NCBI GenBank assembly: GCA_938004315.1
Contig: CALKWG010000018.1
Location: 1 to 6,076, forward strand
Reading direction: 5' to 3'
From: an uncultured Spirochaetaceae bacterium
Lineage (GTDB): Bacteria; Spirochaetota; Spirochaetia; Treponematales; UBA12059
DNA: 6,076 bases
This document shows, piece by piece, positions 1 to 5,785 of this stretch; position 1 is the stretch's first letter, and each line of letters begins with the position of its first letter. Both the position numbers and the translations under genes were made by a program. Under the pieces are notes generated by a model. The model saw nothing but the letters and a program-made list of their open reading frames with translations. It did no database searches and was not told the origin of the DNA.

Positions 1-66
1 GATGACGAGGGCCAGGAAGGCCGCGAGGCCCGCGGCCACCAGGGGGCCGAGCACTATGGGGTTCAA
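1..66 (-). CDS. nqrF: Probable NqrF, N-terminal fragment (runs off the window)
   Basis: Only the first 22 codons are present; the frame is open to the window edge. The start is a TTG at 66-64, preceded by a perfect AAGGAGG with a 6-base spacer. The visible peptide begins MNPIVLGPLV and is almost wholly hydrophobic, which fits a single N-terminal membrane helix. In the family order nqrABCDEF, the gene after nqrE encodes NqrF, the NADH-oxidising FAD and [2Fe-2S] subunit anchored by one N-terminal helix, and this is why it is named here. No catalytic motif is visible. RnfB, which also begins with one membrane helix, or an unrelated membrane protein cannot be excluded. The identity is inferred from position and topology, not from sequence similarity. 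Confidence 0.5.
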   Translation of the reverse strand, partial: MNPIVLGPLVAAGLAAFLALVI

Positions 67-72
67 CGCGCG

Positions 73-79
73 CCTCCTT
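73..79 (-). promoter_or_regulatory. Shine-Dalgarno of the nqrF-like gene, fused to the nqrE stop codon
   Basis: AAGGAGG on the minus strand overlaps the TAA stop of nqrE (80-78), reading TAAGGAGG, and lies 6 bases before the TTG at 66. It is the main support for the unusual TTG start and suggests that nqrE termination and downstream initiation are coupled. Confidence 0.8.
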
Positions 80-671
80 ACTGTACGGCTATCATGCCGG
101 AGAAACCGATGAAGGCCATCGCCATGAAGCCGATGGTGACCATGGTGATACCGGGGCCCTTGAGGCCGGCGGGCACCGGCGCCTTCTCAACGCGCTCGCG
201 TATGGCCGCCAGGAGCAGGATGGCCAGCCACCATCCCAGGCCCGAACCGGCGCCGAAGGCCACCGACTGCACGAAGCCGTAGCTCCTGATCTGCATGAAG
301 AGGATGGCGCCCAGGATGGCGCAGTTCACCGTGATGAGCGGCAGGAAGATGCCCAGGCTCATGTAGAGCGCCGGGCTGGCGCGGTCTATGACCATCTCCA
401 GCACCTGCACCACCGCGGCGATCACGATGATGAACACGATGAACGAGAGGTACTCCAGCTCCAGCGGCACGAGCACGTAGTAGAGCACGACCCAGCTGAC
501 CGCGGCGGTGATGGTCATGACGAAGGTGACGGCCATCCCTAAGCCGAAGGAGCTCCGCCAATCCTTGGAGATGGAGATGAAAGAGCACATCCCGAGGAAA
601 TTAGTTAAGAGTATATTACTAGTAAAGATGGACGCGAAGAAGAGCGTAATCGGGTTGACGAGCGGTATCAC
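78..671 (-). CDS. nqrE: Na+-translocating NADH:quinone reductase subunit E
   Basis: This 197-residue integral membrane protein has about six hydrophobic helices and belongs to the NqrDE/RnfAE family. It forms part of the Na+-NQR membrane core, pairing with NqrD as an inverted-topology partner around an intramembrane [2Fe-2S] cluster. NQR-specific signatures are visible: NFLGMCSF (24-31), FGLGMAVTFV (42-51), LGIFLPLITVNCAI (106-119), GSGLGWWLAI (142-151) and the tail GFSGM. These resemble NqrE more than RnfA. Cys29 and Cys117 correspond to the cluster-binding cysteines known in Vibrio NqrE. Length equals the family norm (about 198). The start is GTG at 671, chosen because AAGGAGG sits 5 bases upstream. 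It lies 10 bases after nqrD and ends in TAA, which overlaps the Shine-Dalgarno of the next gene. Confidence 0.93.
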   Translation of the reverse strand: MIPLVNPITLFFASIFTSNILLTNFLGMCSFISISKDWRSSFGLGMAVTFVMTITAAVSWVVLYYVLVPLELEYLSFIVFIIVIAAVVQVLEMVIDRASPALYMSLGIFLPLITVNCAILGAILFMQIRSYGFVQSVAFGAGSGLGWWLAILLLAAIRERVEKAPVPAGLKGPGITMVTIGFMAMAFIGFSGMIAVQ

Positions 672-676
672 GGCGT

Positions 677-683
677 CCTCCTT
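677..683 (-). promoter_or_regulatory. Shine-Dalgarno of nqrE, fused to the nqrD stop codon
   Basis: AAGGAGG on the minus strand overlaps the nqrD TAA stop (684-682), again giving TAAGGAGG, with a 5-base spacer to the GTG start at 671. It fixes the non-ATG start of nqrE and repeats the stop/Shine-Dalgarno fusion seen at the nqrE/nqrF junction. Confidence 0.8.
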
Positions 684-1338
684 AGGCTTTCGCCGGCGCG
701 GTCGGCGCGGCCGGCGCGGCGGGCTTGCCGGCCGCGGTCTTGGCCTTGGCGGCCTGCATGTTCTTGGCCCACCACATCACCATGGCCACTAAGAAGAAGG
801 CGCTGGGCGCCATGATCATGATGGTCCAGGGCACGAAGCCGGCGGGTAGGACCCTGAGGCCGAAGACCGAGCCGAAGCCCAGGATCTCGCGGACCAAGGC
901 TATGGCCATCAGCACCGCCATGTAGCCGAGTCCGCTCGTCAGGCCGTCCCAGAAGGAAAGCCCGGGCTTGTTGGCCTGGGCGAAGGCCTCGGCGCGGCCC
1001 ATAATGATGCAGTTGGTGATGATGAGGCCTACGTACGGCCCGAGCTGCTTGGAGACTTCGGGCAGATAGGCGCGGAGCACGATGTCAATCACGATCACGT
1101 AGAACGAGATGACCAGGACCTGCACGATCATGCGCACCTTGCGCGGGATGAGGTCCTTCATGGCCGATAGAGTCATGCTGGAGAAGGCGGTGGTCAGGGC
1201 CACGCCCACGGTCATGATGGCCGTATTGCGCAGGTTGTTCGTCACGGCCAGCGTGGAGCAGATGCCCAGTATCTGGATGAAGATGGGGTTGTTCGTCCAG
1301 AGGTTCTCTTTAAGGATGTTCATGGCCTTGGAGCTCAT
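682..1338 (-). CDS. nqrD: Na+-translocating NADH:quinone reductase subunit D
   Basis: This 218-residue polytopic membrane protein is the NqrD partner of NqrE in the membrane core of Na+-NQR. Diagnostic segments are NNPIFIQILGICSTLAVT (16-33), VRMIVQ (68-73), the run from SKQLG through GLIITNC (96-110), IMGRAEAFA (112-120) and DGLTSGLGY (131-139). The combination of SKQL and IMGRAEAFA points to NqrD rather than RnfE. Cys27 and Cys110 match the two cysteines that NqrD gives to the intramembrane [2Fe-2S] cluster. Residues 195-218 form an Ala/Pro/Lys-rich cytoplasmic tail of low complexity, which I do not recall from typical NqrD. The ATG at 1338 overlaps the nqrC stop by 4 bases (ATGA) and has GGGAGG 6 bases upstream; the internal ATG at 1323 is less likely. 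Confidence 0.93.
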   Translation of the reverse strand: MSSKAMNILKENLWTNNPIFIQILGICSTLAVTNNLRNTAIMTVGVALTTAFSSMTLSAMKDLIPRKVRMIVQVLVISFYVIVIDIVLRAYLPEVSKQLGPYVGLIITNCIIMGRAEAFAQANKPGLSFWDGLTSGLGYMAVLMAIALVREILGFGSVFGLRVLPAGFVPWTIMIMAPSAFFLVAMVMWWAKNMQAAKAKTAAGKPAAPAAPTAPAKA

Positions 1339-1958
1339 TTAGCGCCTCCCGCTACGGCCCGCGCGCGCGCGAGGGCGTCGTTGACGATGGTCTCGAAGGC
1401 GACGCTGGTGCGCGACGCGCCGGTGACGCCGTCTATGAGCCCGTTGTCGGGGTCGGCGTCTCCCGTGCCCTTGGATTCGGCGCCGACGGCGATGCGTACG
1501 CCGCCGCCCGCCCGCTCGCCGCGGAACTGATCCAAGAACCAGCGCTCCTCGATGCGGCCGCCGAGGCCCGGCGTCTCGTTCTGGGCGATGATCTGCAGGC
1601 CGCGTATGCGCTCGACCTTCTCGTCGGTCGCCATCACGATGACGATGGCGCCCCAGAGTCCCGCCCCGGTCTGCTCGACGGCCAGGTACTCCCGGCCGTC
1701 GATCGCGGCGCGGTAGGCCCTCGGGCTGGAGCCCTCTATCGGCCTGACCGATTCCTTGTAGAGTCGTAGCGCCTCGTCCTTATTCGCGTAGGGGATGCCT
1801 AAGGCGTCGAGCACGGCCGATTGGGCGGCGAACTCTCGATTCGCCGCGACCAGGGGCTTGGTGCCTTCGTTCGCCAACGCTAGGAGGGTTACGAACAGCG
1901 CCGATACGACGAAGGTGAAGATCACCACGTAGGCGATCGAATCTTTCTTAAGCTTCAT
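1335..1958 (-). CDS. nqrC: Na+-translocating NADH:quinone reductase subunit C (covalent-FMN subunit)
   Basis: This 207-residue NqrC/RnfG-family protein has one N-terminal membrane helix (about 8-29) and an extracytoplasmic FMN-binding domain. The family carries FMN on a phosphoester bond installed by ApbE, relaying electrons across the membrane in the NQR chain. Visible motifs are GAGLWGAI (98-105), ETPGLGGRI (128-136) and the flavinylation site DGVTGASRTS (176-185). The acceptor position is Ser182, where Vibrio NqrC has Thr. At 207 residues it is clearly shorter than Vibrio NqrC (about 257) and close to RnfG size. The ATG at 1958 has AAGGAGG 7 bases upstream and overlaps the nqrB stop as ATGA. 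The frame stays open upstream to about 2648, but that part lies wholly inside nqrB in a different frame and is Arg-rich, so it is not part of the protein. Confidence 0.9.
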   Translation of the reverse strand: MKLKKDSIAYVVIFTFVVSALFVTLLALANEGTKPLVAANREFAAQSAVLDALGIPYANKDEALRLYKESVRPIEGSSPRAYRAAIDGREYLAVEQTGAGLWGAIVIVMATDEKVERIRGLQIIAQNETPGLGGRIEERWFLDQFRGERAGGGVRIAVGAESKGTGDADPDNGLIDGVTGASRTSVAFETIVNDALARARAVAGGAK

Positions 1959-2878
1959 TTGCCCGCCTCCTTGCGCTTCGCCGCGTCCGTCACGAGCTTG
2001 TCGAAGAGGCTGGCGAAGGTGTTGCCGATGAGGATGGCGAAGCTCGTTCCCTCGGGGAAGAGGCTGAAGGTTCGGATGATAACGATCACCGAGCCGATAA
2101 GGAGTCCGTAGAGCCATTGGGCCTGCGGCTTCTTGGGGGCGGAGACCGGGTCGGTGCTCATGAAGACCGCGACGTAGAGGAAGCTGCCGGCTAGGAGGGC
2201 CTCGATCGGCAGGGCGCGGCCTACGCCGCCCAGTATAAGGGCGCCGGCTACGGCGACGCCGCCTATGAGCGTCGCGGCGATCAGCCGCCACTGGGCCGCC
2301 TTGGTCCAGATGAGGTAGGCGGCGGCCAAGGCGATGAGGATCACGCTCGACTCGCCCAAGGAGCCCGAGCGGAAGCCAAGGAGCAGGTTCATGATCGGGA
2401 CCGATTCCCCGGCGCCCATGGCGGCCAGGGGCGTTACGGTCGTCACCGCGTCGGGCCGGCCGAAGAGGCTGCCCGCGGCCGCGCCGAAGTCGCCCGCCGG
2501 GTAGAAGCTCGCGCCCAAGACGCCCGCGAACGAGATGTAGACGAAGAGCCGGCCCGCGATGGCCGGGTTGAAGATGTTGCGCCCGAAGCCGCCGTAGACT
2601 TCCTTCGCCATGAAGACCGCGAAGGCTACGCCGAGGGCGACGATCCATAGCGGTACCGCGGGCGGCATCGAAAGGGCGAAGAGCGTGCCGGTCACGAAGA
2701 CCGCCTCGCTCACCTTGCCGCCCTTCTTCTTCTCGAAGAGGTACTCTACCAGGAAGCCCACGCCGACGCTCACGGCCAGGACGGCCAGCGCGCGCGGACC
2801 GTACAGATACACCGAGAACGCCGCGATAGGCGCCAGGGCATAGAGCACCTTACGCATCACGGGTTGTTTTTGCAGCAC
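1955..2878 (-). CDS. nqrB: Na+-translocating NADH:quinone reductase subunit B
   Basis: This 307-residue polytopic membrane protein of the NqrB/RnfD family is the large membrane subunit that carries covalent FMN and, in Na+-NQR, takes part in quinone reduction and Na+ transfer. NqrB-type segments are SEAVFVTGTLFAL (57-69), the AKEVYGGFGR to NPAIAGR stretch (91-110), FMSTDPVSAP (239-248) and FPEGTSFAILIGN (274-286). The flavin site is DAVTTVTPL (143-151), with acceptor Thr149; the usual SGAT core is changed to TTVT. The roughly 90-100 residues that precede the first helices in Vibrio NqrB (about 415 residues) are absent, giving RnfD-like length. The start is GTG at 2878, chosen for AAGGAG 6 bases upstream; the ATG at 2857 lacks such support. 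It is the first gene of the operon seen here, and no nqrA precedes it. Confidence 0.9.
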   Translation of the reverse strand: MLQKQPVMRKVLYALAPIAAFSVYLYGPRALAVLAVSVGVGFLVEYLFEKKKGGKVSEAVFVTGTLFALSMPPAVPLWIVALGVAFAVFMAKEVYGGFGRNIFNPAIAGRLFVYISFAGVLGASFYPAGDFGAAAGSLFGRPDAVTTVTPLAAMGAGESVPIMNLLLGFRSGSLGESSVILIALAAAYLIWTKAAQWRLIAATLIGGVAVAGALILGGVGRALPIEALLAGSFLYVAVFMSTDPVSAPKKPQAQWLYGLLIGSVIVIIRTFSLFPEGTSFAILIGNTFASLFDKLVTDAAKRKEAGK

Positions 2879-2884
2879 GGAAAG

Positions 2885-2890
2885 CTCCTT
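2885..2890 (-). promoter_or_regulatory. Shine-Dalgarno of nqrB
   Basis: AAGGAG on the minus strand ends 6 bases before the GTG at 2878. It decides the nqrB start in favour of this GTG over the ATG seven codons downstream. Confidence 0.7.
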
Positions 2891-2940
2891 AGGGAATGGG
2901 TAGCATTTTGAGACGAAAGACTAGAATACGCCACGATCTT

Positions 2941-2968
2941 AGTATATATGAAGGACGCGATTAGGCAA
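2941..2968 (-). promoter_or_regulatory. Candidate sigma70 promoter of the nqr operon
   Basis: On the minus strand, a -35-like TTGCCT (2968-2963) is followed by a 16-base spacer and a -10 box TATACT (2946-2941, five of six consensus bases). It lies in an AT-rich island between GC-rich genes. Transcription would start near 2934, leaving a leader of about 55 bases before nqrB. A second, weaker -10-like TATTCT lies at 2928-2923. The rest of the 140-base gap (2879-3018) shows nothing else convincing: no terminator with a T-run follows the upstream gene, so read-through from it is also possible. Confidence 0.5.
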
Positions 2969-3018
2969 GCCGGGGCGCGCCGATCGGGGAGCTCCGGCGG
3001 CCGGCTCGCCGAGGCGGC

Positions 3019-4314
3019 TCAGCCCTCGCTCGCCAGTCGTTTCTCGCCCGTCAAGGCGCGTTTATCCGTCAGGTCTTGGCTTACTTCGAGCGTCCCCAGG
3101 TAGCGCCCGTCCGGGGCCCTGAGCGCGAAGTAGTCGATAAAGATGAATCGCCCCTTCATCTCGATCCAGAACGCCTCGGAATCCTTCCGGCCGGCCTTAA
3201 AAGCCTCCAGGATCGCCACGACGCGGCCGACGCTGGCGCCCGGATGGCAGTTCCGCACGTCCCTGCCTACGATGGCGGGGCTACGCGGGAAGATACGGTG
3301 CGGCGAGTCGCTGAACCAGGCCACCTTGTCGTCGGCGTCCACCACGGTCATGTCGACCGGGGCGGCGGCGAAGAGGGCGGCTAGGAGCTCATGGCTGAGC
3401 GCGCCGGTCCGGCCCGTAAAGGCCGCGGCGGGGATGCGGGTCCCGCCTCCATCGCCTCGCGGAGCGCCTGCCGGCATGGCGGCCGCCGGTATCGCGGCCG
3501 CGGCGTCCAGCCGAGCCGCTTCGGCCCCGTCGGCGAAGGCCCAGCCGTATTCGAGCGCCTGGGCATAGAGCGCCCGATCGGCTGCTTCGTCCATGAGCGT
3601 GGCTAAAACCGGGAAGAGCGCGCATTCCTCGCGTATGATGTTGGCGTACAGGTCGAAATAGAGCCGCCCCAAGGCGGCGTTGAAGCGAGCCAGGTCGAGC
3701 CCGCCGGATCGGAGCGCCCGTCCCGCCTGCCCGGCCAGCTCCTTAAGCCCGGCGCGCGCGTCGTCCTGGATCTCCCACATGAGGCGCACGCAGCGGTAGC
3801 GCGGGTAGGCGGCCTCGAACCATGGGAAGAGGACGTTCTCTTTCTTGCGGTAGTGGGCCTCGACCGCGCCCAGCTCCTCGAGCCACGAGGCGAAGCCGGC
3901 GATCTCCGCCCCGAGCTCCTCTCCGGCCTTGGCCGCGTCGTTCAAAGCCTTGGCGCGGAGCTTCCCGGCGTTCAAGAGCGCCGTAAGGCCCTCGTTCTCA
4001 AGGCAAAGCGCGTCCAGGAACAGCCGAGCCGGCCCGCCTGCGTCGCTCCCGGCGCCGCGAAGGTATCGATGCCTGGCCAGCGCCTCGTAGATTAAGTTGA
4101 TGAGCTTGGACACGCCCGGCTTGAGCGCGCTAAACGCGACGCCGGCTTCCACGGCCGCGTCCACCGCGCCGACCAGGTCTTCCGGACGCGCATCGTCTAT
4201 ATACGGCTGAAAGCGCTGAAGCGCGTCCTTGACCGCTCCGCCTTCGGTCATCAGGGAGAGGAGCTCGGCGAAGGCTTTCGCCCTGGCTTCTGCGTTCGTC
4301 AAGAATTCCGCCAT
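3019..4314 (-). CDS. DUF438 / hemerythrin-like / PAS domain protein
   Basis: This 431-residue soluble protein has three modules. Residues about 8-80 resemble DUF438, about 95-255 form a hemerythrin-like helical bundle, and about 315-416 form a PAS domain, joined to the bundle by an Ala/Pro-rich linker (262-305). PAS hallmarks of this family are clear: DADDKVAWFS (326-335), RIFPRSPAIVGRDVRNCHP (340-358), FWIEMKGRFIFIDYF (382-396) and LGTLEVSQDLT (406-416). The bundle keeps HYRKKENVLFP (154-164) and REECALFP (228-235), but His154 is its only histidine, so a standard di-iron site looks lost. There is no output domain, so signalling would act through protein contacts. The start at 4314 is preferred because GAGGAG lies 6 bases upstream; the ATG at 4332 has no such site. 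Probable roles are redox, O2 or NO sensing, but none is shown. Confidence 0.85.
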   Translation of the reverse strand: MAEFLTNAEARAKAFAELLSLMTEGGAVKDALQRFQPYIDDARPEDLVGAVDAAVEAGVAFSALKPGVSKLINLIYEALARHRYLRGAGSDAGGPARLFLDALCLENEGLTALLNAGKLRAKALNDAAKAGEELGAEIAGFASWLEELGAVEAHYRKKENVLFPWFEAAYPRYRCVRLMWEIQDDARAGLKELAGQAGRALRSGGLDLARFNAALGRLYFDLYANIIREECALFPVLATLMDEAADRALYAQALEYGWAFADGAEAARLDAAAAIPAAAMPAGAPRGDGGGTRIPAAAFTGRTGALSHELLAALFAAAPVDMTVVDADDKVAWFSDSPHRIFPRSPAIVGRDVRNCHPGASVGRVVAILEAFKAGRKDSEAFWIEMKGRFIFIDYFALRAPDGRYLGTLEVSQDLTDKRALTGEKRLASEG

Positions 4315-4320
4315 GGTACG

Positions 4321-4326
4321 CTCCTC
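4321..4326 (-). promoter_or_regulatory. Shine-Dalgarno deciding the start of the PAS protein
   Basis: GAGGAG on the minus strand sits 6 bases before the ATG at 4314. The in-frame ATG at 4332 would place this site inside the coding region and has no purine-rich element of its own, so the shorter protein is favoured. Confidence 0.65.
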
Positions 4327-4360
4327 TCTCATTCGTCGGCCGATGCGCCAGGTCCGTCCC

Positions 4361-4377
4361 GGCCTGGTCGCCAGGCC
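4361..4377. other. Short GC-rich hairpin in the divergent intergenic region
   Basis: GGCCTGG and CCAGGCC form a perfect 7-base stem around a TCG loop. It lies 47 bases before the ATG of the PAS gene and would be in its mRNA leader if transcription starts near the -10 box at 4415-4420. There is no T-run. Its function is unknown. Confidence 0.4.
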
Positions 4378-4413
4378 CTGCGGGCTTCGCGGCGCGGCGC
4401 ATATTTGCCCCGT

Positions 4414-4448
4414 CAGTATAGCCCGCCTCTGGGAGCTATGCTATACTG
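4414..4448. repeat. 9-base inverted repeat between divergent genes, possible operator
   Basis: CAGTATAGC (4414-4422) and GCTATACTG (4440-4448) are perfect inverted copies separated by 17 bases, with the dyad centre at 4431. Each arm contains an outward-directed TATACT: plus strand at 4442-4447 and minus strand at 4420-4415. A symmetric regulator site, or simply two back-to-back -10 boxes, would explain the pattern. The minus-strand box lacks a good -35 (best hexamer TAGCAT at a 17-base spacing), so that promoter is weakly supported. Confidence 0.45.
4439..4447 (+). promoter_or_regulatory. Extended -10 promoter of the aminotransferase gene
   Basis: TGCTATACT combines the TGn extension with a -10 box matching five of six consensus bases. 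No good -35 hexamer lies at 16-18 bases upstream, as is common for extended -10 promoters. Transcription would start near 4454 and give a leader of about 45 bases before the GTG at 4500. Confidence 0.5.
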
Positions 4449-4487
4449 CATCCGCAAATTGAAACGACGTTTTGATATGCGAAATGC

Positions 4488-4494
4488 AAGGAGG
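4488..4494 (+). promoter_or_regulatory. Shine-Dalgarno of the aminotransferase gene
   Basis: AAGGAGG lies 5 bases before the GTG at 4500 and is the reason for choosing this non-ATG start. Confidence 0.75.
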
Positions 4495-4499
4495 GGTCG

Positions 4500-5750
4500 G
4501 TGCCCGTAGCAGACGCAGTACGCGCCAACTTGGAGCGCAGCTCTTGGATACGCAAGATGTTCGAGGAGGGCCGAAAGCTCAAGGCCCAGTTCGGCGACCG
4601 GAACGTCTTCGACTTCAGCCTGGGCAACCCGGACTTAGAGCCGCCCGCGGCCTTCGTCCAAGCGCTCAAAGAAGCCGCCCTCTCCGATGAGCTCGGCACT
4701 CACGCCTACATGCCCAACCAGGGCTACCCCTTCGCCCGCGAGGCTATGGCGCGGAAGATCGGCGCCGAGCACGCCGTCGAGCTAAGCGCGGACGACGTCC
4801 TCCTTACCGTCGGCGCGGCCGGCGCGCTCAACGTCGTCTTGAAGACCATACTCAACCTCGGCGACGAAATCGTCGTCATCGCCCCTTACTTCGCCGAGTA
4901 CGTCTTCTACGTGGGCAACCACGGCGGCGTCCTCCGTCCCGTACCCGCCGCGCCCGACTTCGGCCTGGACGTGCCCGCCATCGCCGCCGCCTTGGGCCCC
5001 AAGACCGCCGCCGTCATCATAAACACGCCGAACAACCCCAGCGGGCGCATCTACGCCCGGCCGGAGCTGGAGCGCCTGGCCGCCGTCCTGCGCGCCCACG
5101 CCGCCGCATGCGGCCGCGCCCCCTACCTGATCATTGACGAACCTTACCGTGACATCGTCTACGACGGCGCCGTAGCCCCGCCCATCCTGGACGCCTACGC
5201 CGAGTCCATCGTAGCCTCCAGCTTCAGTAAGACCCTCTCCGTCCCCGGCGAGCGCATCGGCTACCTGGGCTTGAGCCCGGCGATCGCCGACAAGGCCCTG
5301 CTCATGGCCGGCCTCACCATGGCCAACCGCATCTTAGGCTTCGTAAACGCCCCGGCCCTCATGCAGCGCGCCGTCGCCGCCAGCTGGCATGCCAAAGCCG
5401 ACGTCGCCCGCTACGAGCGCCGCCGCGACCTCCTCGCGGACGTCCTTAACGAGGCCGGCATACGCTACGCCAAGCCCGAGGGAGCCTTCTACCTCTTCTG
5501 CCAGGCGCCCGAGCGCGCGCGAGACCGTTCGGCGACCGAAGCCGCCGGTTCGCCGGCCGAGGCCTCCAAGGCGAGTCTCGACGTCGAGTTCGCCATGTTC
5601 CTCAAGGAATATAAAATCCTCGCCGTCCCCGGCACGGGCTTCGGCTGCCCCGGTTGGTTCCGCCTGTCGTACTGCGTGCCTGAGGAGACCATAGCCAATT
5701 CGCGGGAGGCATGGCTGGCGGCCGCGGCCGCCTGGGCTCAGCGCGGGTAA
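4500..5750 (+). CDS. PLP-dependent class I/II aminotransferase
   Basis: This 416-residue fold-type I aminotransferase is probably cytoplasmic and moves an amino group between an amino acid and a 2-oxo acid using pyridoxal phosphate. Key sites are visible: DFSLGNPDLEPP (38-49), AYMPNQGYPFAR (69-80), TPNNPSG (176-182) with PLP-contacting Asn179, IIDEPYRDIVYD (211-222) with Asp213 and Tyr216, the Schiff-base lysine Lys244 in SFSKTLS with Arg252 nearby, and the substrate-carboxylate arginine Arg388 in FRLSYC. The N-terminus (SSWIRKMFEEG, 14-24) is typical of a group often labelled aspartate-type aminotransferase, but the substrate cannot be read from sequence. Residues about 338-360 are a polar Ala/Ser/Glu-rich insert next to the C-terminal domain. 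The start is GTG with AAGGAGG 5 bases upstream. It stands alone, divergent from the PAS gene and convergent with the Rpn gene. Confidence 0.92.
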   Translation: MPVADAVRANLERSSWIRKMFEEGRKLKAQFGDRNVFDFSLGNPDLEPPAAFVQALKEAALSDELGTHAYMPNQGYPFAREAMARKIGAEHAVELSADDVLLTVGAAGALNVVLKTILNLGDEIVVIAPYFAEYVFYVGNHGGVLRPVPAAPDFGLDVPAIAAALGPKTAAVIINTPNNPSGRIYARPELERLAAVLRAHAAACGRAPYLIIDEPYRDIVYDGAVAPPILDAYAESIVASSFSKTLSVPGERIGYLGLSPAIADKALLMAGLTMANRILGFVNAPALMQRAVAASWHAKADVARYERRRDLLADVLNEAGIRYAKPEGAFYLFCQAPERARDRSATEAAGSPAEASKASLDVEFAMFLKEYKILAVPGTGFGCPGWFRLSYCVPEETIANSREAWLAAAAAWAQRG

Positions 5751-5785
5751 GGGCGTTTCGGGGGGCGCGGGATGGGCGTGCGGAT

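Noticed and set aside
187..588. 133-residue minus-strand frame overlapping nqrE
   Set aside because: His/Arg-rich shadow of nqrE with no family motifs; nqrE is unmistakable in its own frame.
1959..2648. Long minus-strand open frame in front of nqrC that could suggest a 437-residue protein
   Set aside because: It lies inside nqrB in another frame, is Arg/Gly/Pro-rich as expected of a GC-rich shadow frame, and nqrC has its own ATG with AAGGAGG at 1958.
78..2878. Calling the operon rnfDGEA (RNF complex)
   Set aside because: RNF and NQR subunits are homologous, but SKQLG, GLIITNC and IMGRAEAFA in the NqrD protein, GMC plus GFSGM in the NqrE protein, and FMSTDPVSAP with FPEGTSFAIL in the NqrB protein fit NQR better. 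RNF remains a formal alternative for the short B and C subunits.
3143..3568. 141-residue plus-strand frame opposite the PAS gene
   Set aside because: Composition is Ala/Pro/Ser/Arg-rich with no motif, and it is antisense to a clear gene; GC-rich codon bias opens such frames.
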